The notes beneath the pieces were generated by a model. That model saw nothing but the letters and a program-made list of their open reading frames with translations. It made no database searches and was not told the DNA's origin. Position numbers and translations under genes: made by a program. Below, one piece after another: positions 19,310 through 25,271 of a DNA stretch of 64,000 nt; positions within the stretch are counted from its first letter, which is position 1; every line of letters starts with the position of its first letter. Source of the stretch: Candidatus Saccharimonadota bacterium (GTDB lineage: Bacteria > Patescibacteriota > Saccharimonadia > Saccharimonadales > UBA4665); NCBI GenBank assembly GCA_028286345.1, contig JAQBRT010000001.1:1-64000 (forward strand), read 5' to 3'.

Positions 19310-19326
19310 GCGCACCAATTGGGCGC

Positions 19327-19947
19327 TTAGGATTTTTCGAGGACGACCAGCTGAGTGACCTCTGGTAGCTCACCGTGCTTTACCTTGAGTTTGCTAACGG
19401 TTTCATGGACTTCCATGCCGATTTCTTTGAGGGCGGGGTCGAGTTCGGCCTGGGGAACCGGGAAGTTGAAGGCGGTGTCGGCGTAGTGGGTTGGGATAAC
19501 CAGCTTGGGCTCAATATCCTTGATAAGCTTGAGAGCGCCGATGGGGTCAATTGTGTAGCCGCTGCCGCCAATAGGGACAAACAGGACATCTACAAGGCCT
19601 ATGGCCTCAAGCTGCTTGTCGCTCAGCTGCGGATAAATGTGACCGGTAACCAAAATAGTCTGCTCACCGATGATGAGCTTGAACATGGTGGCGTTGGTCT
19701 GGCCCGGGGCATCGATGTGGGCGCGGGCTGGGATGCCAATAACTGAGATGTCTGATACTTCGTACTCACCGGGGCCATCGAGGCTTAGGCGGCCAGCACC
19801 AGCGCCGTGTGGGCTGGTAAACAGCGTAACGTCATCTGGTTTAGTGATACTTTTAGCGCCAAGGTCAGTAAGATTGTCATCAATGACGACGCGCGCACCC
19901 TTATGAGAGACACTAATACAGTTTGCCCCGTAAAATTGTAGGTCCAT
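19327..19947 (-). CDS. Degenerate metallo-beta-lactamase-fold protein
   Basis: The 206-residue protein follows the UlaG/YtkL-type metallo-beta-lactamase outline: QFYGANCISVSHKGARVVIDDN at the start, GPGEYEVSDISVIGIPA, LVTGHIYPQLSD in the middle and VIPTHYAD near 155. The usual HxHxDH metal motif is replaced by TSPHGAGAG, leaving one His there, so the normal two-metal site cannot form. It may bind one metal or none. Its ATG overlaps the TAA of the preceding regulator-like gene by one base (TAATG), with GAGGAGG upstream. Confidence 0.75.
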   Translation of the reverse strand: MDLQFYGANCISVSHKGARVVIDDNLTDLGAKSITKPDDVTLFTSPHGAGAGRLSLDGPGEYEVSDISVIGIPARAHIDAPGQTNATMFKLIIGEQTILVTGHIYPQLSDKQLEAIGLVDVLFVPIGGSGYTIDPIGALKLIKDIEPKLVIPTHYADTAFNFPVPQAELDPALKEIGMEVHETVSKLKVKHGELPEVTQLVVLEKS

Positions 19948-20570
19948 TAATCCTCCTCTTGCTGCTGTTCTGTTAGTAAGTTGTGTAGATCTACAAGGAT
20001 CTGCTTTTTGGCCTGCATCATAGCAACGGCAAAGCGGTCGTTAATTGATTGGCGGTATTTAAAGTCATCGAGGCGCATGACCGTGTAACGCAAGCTCTTG
20101 TTTTCTTGCTTTTCGAGGTCGTCGACGTACTTTTGCAATGCGTTGGGGTTAACCTCGCCAACAATAAAAATGTCTACGCCGGCAGTGTCATCGCGGGTGA
20201 ACTGGCCAGTGTAGACTGCCAAGTCAATGTGGCCAACAGCTTTCAAATCGGTGTCGTTGGCAACTTCTTGACCGTCTTCAGTTGCCACGGTTTTCTTAGC
20301 ACGCGTCTTTTTAACGCCGCCGCCAAAAATCTGTTGCAGCGGGTCGTAGTACTCGTACTTTTGGTTGACCTCATAGTAGAGTTTATTGTTGGTATTGTCT
20401 GACGTGATAATGCCCACACTAAGCAGGTTACTTAGTTCCCTGCGCACCGAGTTTATTTGCTCATCGATCTTGCGAGTAATTTCGCGGACATAGAATGAGC
20501 GGTTCGGATTGCTATAGAACAATTGTAGTAACTTGACGCGCGTTTTTGACCCAAAGAGTTGTTCAACCAT
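19947..20570 (-). CDS. Winged-helix protein with nucleotidyltransferase-like C-terminus
   Basis: The 207-residue protein begins with a winged helix-turn-helix (residues 1-75: SKTRVKLLQLFYSNPNRSFY, then EQINSVRRELSNLLSVGII with a wing). A C-terminal alpha/beta part from about 110 (HIDLAVYTGQFTR and VDIFIVGEVN) resembles the minimal nucleotidyltransferase fold. Such pairs regulate transcription in several lineages, but no target can be named. TACAAT lies 6 nt before the ATG, so the mRNA is probably leaderless. It leads a two-gene unit with the MBL-fold protein. Confidence 0.6.
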   Translation of the reverse strand: MVEQLFGSKTRVKLLQLFYSNPNRSFYVREITRKIDEQINSVRRELSNLLSVGIITSDNTNNKLYYEVNQKYEYYDPLQQIFGGGVKKTRAKKTVATEDGQEVANDTDLKAVGHIDLAVYTGQFTRDDTAGVDIFIVGEVNPNALQKYVDDLEKQENKSLRYTVMRLDDFKYRQSINDRFAVAMMQAKKQILVDLHNLLTEQQQEED

Positions 20571-20595
20571 GCATTCATTGTAGCACGACTGAACA

Positions 20596-21483
20596 CTAGT
20601 TGATACTCAAAAACGTTGTGACTATGTCACTCACTTGCTGCAAATTAACAGGGGTGGGTAGCCATTGAGTACTATCATTCCGTTTAAACCAGGTACGCTG
20701 GCGCTTAGCTAAATCCTTAGTTGCTTTGATGATCTTGTCCCGGGTATCAGCCAATGTTTGCGAGCCTAAAAAGTAGTCTTTCCACTGGCTGTAGCCCACG
20801 CCCTTGAGCGCTTCGCAGTCCCAACCGTAGTGTTCAGCAATAGCTTTTGTTTCCGCTTCCAGGCCGGCTGACAGCATATTGTCGACACGCGTTTCGATGC
20901 GGGCATGGAGCTGTGTTCGGTCAGTCGCGAGGCCCAACATGAGCGTGTTCGCGCGCAGTTCGCCGCGGCTTGGCAGTGCACCATTTGTTTCCAACAGGCG
21001 GATCAACCGGCGCTTGTTGCGCCTATCAACGTCGCCTAACTCAATACCCTCAGCTTCAATCTCGGCCAGCAGCTCATCGATACTTAGAACGTTATAGCGC
21101 TCGCGCTCAATGCGGTCGCCAGCCTCCAAAAACCCGTAGTCATATATAACGCCGTCTATATATAAGCCAGTGCCGCCGACCATAATTGGCAACTTGCCAC
21201 GCTTGGTGATGTCATCAATGGCGGCCAGCGCCAGGCGCTTGAACACTGCGGCGGTAAAGTCTTCGTCCGGCCCGGCAACATCGAGTAAATGATGTGGTAT
21301 CTCGGCCTGCTCTGCGCTACTCGGCTTGGCCGTGCCAATATTGACCTCGCGCCGAACGGTCCACGAATCGGCACAAATAATCTCGCCGTTAAATCGGCGC
21401 GCCAGCTCCATGGCCAAGGCCGACTTCCCGGAAGCCGTTTCACCCACCACAACTAGAAGCGGTGGCTGCTTAAGGCTTTTTAT
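20596..21483 (-). CDS. miaA: tRNA dimethylallyltransferase, start uncertain
   Basis: MiaA prenylates A37 of tRNAs that read UNN codons. The P-loop is GETASGKSAL, and the substrate loop ADSWTVRREVNIGTAKP, GGTGLYIDGVIYDY and YSQWKDYFLG follow. The tail AKRQRTWFKRN is typical. The Gln-Val-Tyr of the usual SRQVYR is changed to Thr-Val-Arg. The start is a puzzle: no ATG, GTG or TTG lies at the family's usual position. ATA at 21483 behind GGGGAAG would give 295 residues. An upstream ATG (21555) would read through the preceding gene out of frame, and GTG 21450 removes the first beta strand. Confidence 0.85.
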   Translation of the reverse strand: MKSLKQPPLLVVVGETASGKSALAMELARRFNGEIICADSWTVRREVNIGTAKPSSAEQAEIPHHLLDVAGPDEDFTAAVFKRLALAAIDDITKRGKLPIMVGGTGLYIDGVIYDYGFLEAGDRIERERYNVLSIDELLAEIEAEGIELGDVDRRNKRRLIRLLETNGALPSRGELRANTLMLGLATDRTQLHARIETRVDNMLSAGLEAETKAIAEHYGWDCEALKGVGYSQWKDYFLGSQTLADTRDKIIKATKDLAKRQRTWFKRNDSTQWLPTPVNLQQVSDIVTTFLSIN

Positions 21484-21619
21484 TCTGCTTCCCCAATATG
21501 ACTTGCAAGATAAACTTACGTAAGAGCAACATGGCCAAGATAACGAGTGCCGCATACAACGCAACCAGGAGAGTATGGTCGTTAGTATCTCTTCCGAGCA
21601 AGTAGATGGCAAAGTTCAT
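21470..21619 (-). CDS. Small single-helix membrane protein
   Basis: From ATG at 21619 (AAGGA 3 nt upstream) the product has 49 residues: a short polar start, one hydrophobic helix (LVALYAALVILAMLLL), then RKFILQVILGKQNKKP. It starts 5 nt after the alkyltransferase-like stop and overlaps the presumed miaA start. No family was recognised. It is supported by hydrophobicity and spacing only. Confidence 0.45.
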   Translation of the reverse strand: MNFAIYLLGRDTNDHTLLVALYAALVILAMLLLRKFILQVILGKQNKKP

Positions 21620-21623
21620 ATCC

Positions 21624-21944
21624 TTATGATACTCCATCTGGCCACCAGAGAAGCTTTGCCACATCAACTTTGTCATCCACCACAGCGTAGCCCTCACCCT
21701 CTAACACCTGCCGATGGCCTCCACGGCCACCCGGATAGCCGGCTGCTAGCCCGCCCTGTTTATTAACAACCCGTTGCCACGGCAAATTAGGGTCGCCAAA
21801 GTGGGCAATGCCGCCAACAATCCGCGCCGCCCGGGCATTGCCGCATAGTGCCGCCAGCTGGCCGTAGGTCATCACTTTACCCCTGGGAATCTGTGAAACC
21901 AGCAGCTCCACCCGCTCCCGAAAGCCCGGCTCAACCTCTTGCAT
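21624..21944 (-). CDS. Alkyltransferase-like protein (ATL)
   Basis: The 106-residue protein has the DNA-binding domain of O6-alkylguanine transferases (IPRGKVMTYGQLAALCGNARAAR, with the Arg finger). The PCHRV active site reads PWQRVV, so the acceptor Cys is replaced by Trp56. That defines ATL proteins, which flag O6-alkylguanine for nucleotide excision repair rather than repairing it. Its ATG overlaps the thrS stop by one base (TAATG). Confidence 0.88.
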   Translation of the reverse strand: MQEVEPGFRERVELLVSQIPRGKVMTYGQLAALCGNARAARIVGGIAHFGDPNLPWQRVVNKQGGLAAGYPGGRGGHRQVLEGEGYAVVDDKVDVAKLLWWPDGVS

Positions 21945-23788
21945 TATAGTGACGTTTTACTAACACGGGACTTAGCCTCGTTGGCAACGGTCTGCAAAAA
22001 GTGCTCCATTGGTGTGCCGTTGACTGGTTCGTTAACTACCATATCCTTGCGGATGCGCGGCGTTACGTCTCCCCCGCCCAGTTCTTTCTCACCAATGACA
22101 ATAGTGTATGGAACTTTGGCAATCTCGGCGGCCCGGATCTTCTTGCCAACAGATTCGTTGTTGTTATCGACCACTAGGCGCAGGCCAAGTTTTTTGGCTT
22201 GCTGGCGGACGTTTTCGGCAAAACTAGTTGTCTCATCTTCCTGGTTTACGGTGATGGCGCGTATCTGTTCTGGAGCCAACCAGACCGGGAACTTCCCTGC
22301 CGTATGTTCAATATAAACACTCAAGAAGCGCTCGATCGAACCGAGCAGTGCGCAGTGGATCATCACTGGTTGTTTGGCCGAGCCGTCATCACCGGTGTAC
22401 TCCAGCTTAAAGCGCTCCGGCTGCACAAAGTCCAGTTGCACGGTGGCCACCTGGTGCTCGCGGCCGATGGCGTCTGTGGCCATAAAGTCGATCTTTGGTC
22501 CGTAAAAGGCGGCTTCGCCGGCTTCCTCGTAATAGTCGAGTTCGTTAGCAATCACTGCATTCTTCAGCTGTTCCTGGGCGCTAGCCCACAACTCTGGCTC
22601 ACCAAGATATTTATCTGAGTCATCACGGTAACTGAGGCGGACACGCAGCTGCATGCCAACTGTGGCGTACAGTTCATGGGCACAAGCCAGCAAGTTATTA
22701 ATCTCTATTTCGATCTGGTCATCACGGCAAAAGACATGGCTGTCATCTTGGGTGAAGGCCCGCAGGCGGTTCAGGCCGCCCAGCTCACCAGACTTTTCAT
22801 CACGGTAATCGGTGGTAGTCTCGAGGTAGCGCAGCGGCAGGTCGCGGTAACTGCGCGGCTGAGAGGTGTAAACCCGGGTGTGGTGCGGGCAGTTCATGGG
22901 CTTTAAAACAAACTCGTCATCTGTTTCCTGGCTTTTAACCTGGAACAGTTCGTCGCCAAACTTAGCCCAGTGGCCGCTGGCTTCATATAAATCTTTTTTG
23001 GTCATGTGGGGCGTCCAGACTTTTTCAAAGTCGTAGCGCTGGCGCAGCTCGTTAGAAAAGGCCGCCAACTCCTCCCTGAGCACTGTGCCACGCGGGGTAA
23101 AGATAGGCAGGCCGGAGCCGACCAGGTCAGAGAAGACAAACAGGTCCATCTCGGTGCCAATCCGGCGGTGGTCACGCTTCTTAGCTTCTTCGAGCATGTC
23201 GAGATGCACGCGTAACTCCTTAGGGGTGGCAAAAGCGGCACCATAAATGCGCTGCATCTGGGCGTTTTCTACCTTGCCGCGCCAGTAAGCGCCGCTAACG
23301 CGCAGCAGCTTAAAAGCACCAACCGCCCCTGTTGCCTCTACATGTGGGCCACGGCAGAGGTCGGTAAAGTCGCCATCTTTATAAAAGGATACGTTATCAG
23401 TCTGGGCATCACCTTCGGCGATCGTTCCTAGCTCATCAGCATTTAAGTCCTTGGCGATAGTCGTTCCGGCCCTTTTGAGGTCGTTTAACAGTTCCATCTT
23501 GTAGGGCTGGCCGTTTTCGTGGGCCCAGGTAATTGCCTCGTCTATTGGCTGCTCAAAGCGCTCAAATGGGTAGTTGGCCTTGATAACTTCGGCCATCTCG
23601 GCCTCAATCTTCTCAAAGTCAGCCTCCGACAGCTTGGTTTCACCCAGGTCAACATCGTAATAAAAGCCGTTCTCGACTACCGGGCCAACCCCAAACTTGG
23701 CATGCGGCCAGAGGTGGTGAATGGCAGTAGCCATGATATGCGCTAGGCTGTGGCGCATTGCATATAGTTGGTCGTTTTGGTCTGCCAT
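21944..23788 (-). CDS. thrS: Threonyl-tRNA synthetase lacking the TGS domain
   Basis: The 614-residue class II synthetase charges tRNA-Thr. It begins directly with the editing domain (RHSLAHIMATA, metal-binding HxxxH, and DLCRGPH near 180), without the usual TGS domain of about 60 residues. The catalytic core has RGTVLREEL, MNCPHH, ETTTDYRDEKSGELGGL (motif 2 region) and LLGSIERFLSVYIEH (motif 3). The C-terminal anticodon domain follows (PVWLAPEQIRAITV). AAGGAG lies 9 nt before ATG. Expression is probably controlled by the T-box-like leader upstream. A one-base overlap links it to the ATL gene. Confidence 0.97.
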   Translation of the reverse strand: MADQNDQLYAMRHSLAHIMATAIHHLWPHAKFGVGPVVENGFYYDVDLGETKLSEADFEKIEAEMAEVIKANYPFERFEQPIDEAITWAHENGQPYKMELLNDLKRAGTTIAKDLNADELGTIAEGDAQTDNVSFYKDGDFTDLCRGPHVEATGAVGAFKLLRVSGAYWRGKVENAQMQRIYGAAFATPKELRVHLDMLEEAKKRDHRRIGTEMDLFVFSDLVGSGLPIFTPRGTVLREELAAFSNELRQRYDFEKVWTPHMTKKDLYEASGHWAKFGDELFQVKSQETDDEFVLKPMNCPHHTRVYTSQPRSYRDLPLRYLETTTDYRDEKSGELGGLNRLRAFTQDDSHVFCRDDQIEIEINNLLACAHELYATVGMQLRVRLSYRDDSDKYLGEPELWASAQEQLKNAVIANELDYYEEAGEAAFYGPKIDFMATDAIGREHQVATVQLDFVQPERFKLEYTGDDGSAKQPVMIHCALLGSIERFLSVYIEHTAGKFPVWLAPEQIRAITVNQEDETTSFAENVRQQAKKLGLRLVVDNNNESVGKKIRAAEIAKVPYTIVIGEKELGGGDVTPRIRKDMVVNEPVNGTPMEHFLQTVANEAKSRVSKTSL

Positions 23789-23814
23789 CTCTTGTAACTC
23801 CTTGAGAAATAATA

Positions 23815-23978
23815 AAGACGCTCACATTAAATGATCTCGCATTTCATTCAATGTCAGCGTCTTGGTTCCCTGTAACAGGAAGGTTCCACCTCGACTTTTA
23901 CTCTTATAACAAGCGTTACGTACGCTGTTATCACTCCCACGGAGCTCAATGGCTGGTGATTCCACGTCTCTGCTCACC
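23815..23978 (-). promoter_or_regulatory. T-box-like leader of thrS
   Basis: On the minus strand the leader contains a strong hairpin ATAACA..TGTTAT and the antiterminator-type motif GAGGTGGAACC (23882-23892). A 20-bp terminator hairpin (23815-23863, two mismatches) with a T-rich tail follows, and then the thrS ribosome site. In T-boxes the UGGN bulge pairs with the tRNA 3' end; UGGA here fits UCCA, and the window's tRNA-Thr has U as discriminator. The leader is short, about 165 nt, and I cannot fix the specifier loop. An ACC triplet lies in AATCACCAGCC. Confidence 0.6.
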
Positions 23979-23982
23979 CCTG

Positions 23983-24011
23983 ATTATAACGCTTTTAACT
24001 CCGATACACAA
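23983..24011 (-). promoter_or_regulatory. Promoter of the thrS leader
   Basis: TTGTGT (24006-24011) and TATAAT (23983-23988), minus strand, are 17 bp apart. The -35 box touches the T-run of the terminator at 24010-24048. Confidence 0.75.
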
Positions 24012-24048
24012 AAAAGAGTTGAATGATCTCGCATGTCATTCAACTCTT
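24010..24048 (-). terminator. Hairpin terminator sharing its core with the thrS attenuator
   Basis: A 13-bp perfect stem, AAGAGTTGAATGA/TCATTCAACTCTT, is followed on the minus strand by TTTTTTG. Its inner part and 9-nt loop are nearly identical to the thrS attenuator hairpin. It would end a transcript arriving from 24050-24330, where no convincing gene is seen; the longest frame with a -10-like box is about 13-16 codons. Confidence 0.65.
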
Positions 24049-24260
24049 AGATGCGTTTTTTCCGAGAAAAACAACTCGTCAAAACTTCACCTGTACAAAG
24101 TATCTTATCAGTATTAGTACTATATGGCTAGCCTATTTATGCTGTAATTCCTACACTTCCCCATGGGGATAACTTATTTTCACTGACGTCATGTATGACA
24201 TATTATGCACACCACCTTCCTTGCACCAATTTTACGACACCGTATTCTGGTCGTGTATAG

Positions 24261-24289
24261 ACACTGTATATACTTTGTATATACAGTGT
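24261..24289. promoter_or_regulatory. 29-bp perfect palindrome
   Basis: ACACTGTATATAC (24261-24273) is repeated as its exact reverse complement at 24277-24289, with TTT between. It stands in a 280-bp stretch without a gene. It has no T-run, so it is not an intrinsic terminator. It could be an operator or a cruciform. Confidence 0.55.
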
Positions 24290-24325
24290 TGCGAATTACG
24301 TGTGCAGTTGAGGCGCCATAAAAAC

Positions 24326-24349
24326 AAAAACACCCCTGTTCTGGGGTGC
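24326..24349 (-). terminator. Terminator of tRNA-Val
   Basis: On the minus strand CACCCC pairs with GGGGTG and TTTTT follows, directly after the tRNA CCA end. Confidence 0.75.
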
Positions 24350-24356
24350 ATTTGTT

Positions 24357-24433
24357 TGGTGGGCGATATAGGATTCGAACCTATCACCTCCACAACGTCA
24401 ATGTGGCGCTCTAGCCAAATGAGCTAATCGCCC
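24357..24433 (-). tRNA. tRNA-Val (GAC)
   Basis: The acceptor stem is GGGCGAT/ATCGCCC. The anticodon loop TTGACGT sits between CCACA and TGTGG, and the T-loop is TTCGAAT. The discriminator is A and CCA is encoded. Confidence 0.95.
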
Positions 24434-24480
24434 GCGTTCCGAGAGAACTTCTCTCGGACTCACAGTTTGGCACTCAAATG

Positions 24481-24509
24481 ATCATACCTGATCCAAGGAG
24501 TTAAATCAA
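24481..24509 (-). promoter_or_regulatory. Promoter of tRNA-Val
   Basis: TTGATT (24504-24509) and TATGAT (24481-24486), minus strand, are 17 bp apart and about 50 nt from the tRNA 5' end. Confidence 0.7.
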
Positions 24510-24564
24510 GCTTAAACCAAAACGTTCACCCCTGTTATAAGCATTAGCGCTATACCCTCTTATA

Positions 24565-24593
24565 TTGACTGGTAGGTTTTTCTCTGGTACACT
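24565..24593 (+). promoter_or_regulatory. Promoter of the 37-residue protein gene
   Basis: TTGACT (24565-24570) and TACACT (24588-24593) are 17 bp apart, with about 18 nt of leader before the start codon. Confidence 0.75.
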
Positions 24594-24617
24594 TGATCGG
24601 TTAAATTACGGAGATAC

Positions 24618-24731
24618 GTGAGTATAACCAAATCAAGCGCACTCGATGCGTTCAAGATGTTCTATGAGGAGTTAAATACTCCAAAGCCGAGCACTAGAAT
24701 CCGCCGCTTGCGAACCGCTTCTGCTAAATAA
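24618..24731 (+). CDS. 37-residue basic protein, unrecognised
   Basis: A GTG start (24618) follows CGGAGA with 4 nt spacing. The frame ends in TAA at 24731. The product is MSITKSSALDAFKMF (GTG read as Met), an acidic stretch YEELNTPKPS, and the basic tail TRIRRLRTASAK. A consensus promoter lies upstream and an intrinsic terminator downstream, so this is a complete one-gene transcription unit too short for ordinary gene calling. The basic tail could bind RNA or DNA. It faces nrdR in the same direction. An alternative is that the transcript acts as an RNA. Confidence 0.6.
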   Translation: MSITKSSALDAFKMFYEELNTPKPSTRIRRLRTASAK

Positions 24732-24752
24732 CAGAGGTAATGGTCGCAGCCT

Positions 24753-24795
24753 AAGCCCCTGGCTACCCTTAAACCGGTAACTAGGGGCTTTTCTT
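24753..24795 (+). terminator. Terminator of the 37-residue protein gene
   Basis: AAGCCCCT (24753-24760) pairs with AGGGGCTT (24783-24790), with inner TACC/GGTA, followed by TTCTT. Confidence 0.8.
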
Positions 24796-24857
24796 ATCCC
24801 CAAAAAGTGTGAGCTTTTCCACTAGTGTTTTTACCAGCGGTATGTCAATATGTAGTC

Positions 24858-25262
24858 ATGGTTTGCATACAATGTGGGCATGAAACCTCGGTTGCGAATT
24901 CTCGCCACCAGAAACGCAGCAACCAAGTCTGGCGCCGCCGCAAGTGTCAGAACTGCGGGTGCATCTTTAGCACGACCGAGACTACCAATTACAGCGGCTC
25001 CTGGCGGGTTTTGGGCAACAATGGGCGGCTGCATCCCTTTTCACGCGATAAACTGTTTATAAGCATCTACGAGAGCCTACAGCACCGGCGTGGCGCTATA
25101 CATGAGGCCGACGGCCTAGTAACCACTGTTATCAGTAAATTATCACCTCACGTCAAAAATGGCGTCATCAAAAGTGGAGATGTTGTTACCGTCACCCAGG
25201 TGGCACTCAACCGCTTTGATAACGTTGGTAGTACCCACTACCAGGCTTTTCACGGTAGCTAA
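24858..25262 (+). CDS. nrdR: NrdR-type transcriptional regulator
   Basis: NrdR represses ribonucleotide reductase genes when dATP is high. The 134-residue protein has the zinc ribbon Cys3-x2-Cys6 and Cys30-x2-Cys33 (VCIQCG, RRKCQNCG). An ATP-cone domain follows (NGRLHPFSRDKLFISIYESL, then GDVVTVTQVALNRFD). The RERYTTYE segment of typical NrdR reads FSTTETTNYS here. The ATG at 24858 places Cys3 at the normal position; an earlier in-frame start (24825) would add 11 unconserved residues. No nrd gene is in the window. Confidence 0.85.
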   Translation: MVCIQCGHETSVANSRHQKRSNQVWRRRKCQNCGCIFSTTETTNYSGSWRVLGNNGRLHPFSRDKLFISIYESLQHRRGAIHEADGLVTTVISKLSPHVKNGVIKSGDVVTVTQVALNRFDNVGSTHYQAFHGS

Positions 25263-25271
25263 GCTAAGTGG

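Noticed and set aside
20645-20655. AACAGGGGT at 20648 as a further promoter element
   Set aside because: It lies inside the miaA coding sequence, so it shows that the half-site alone also occurs by chance.
24130-24200. Short minus-strand frame of 13-16 codons near 24190
   Set aside because: It is very short, with only a weak -10-like CATAAT and no ribosome site.
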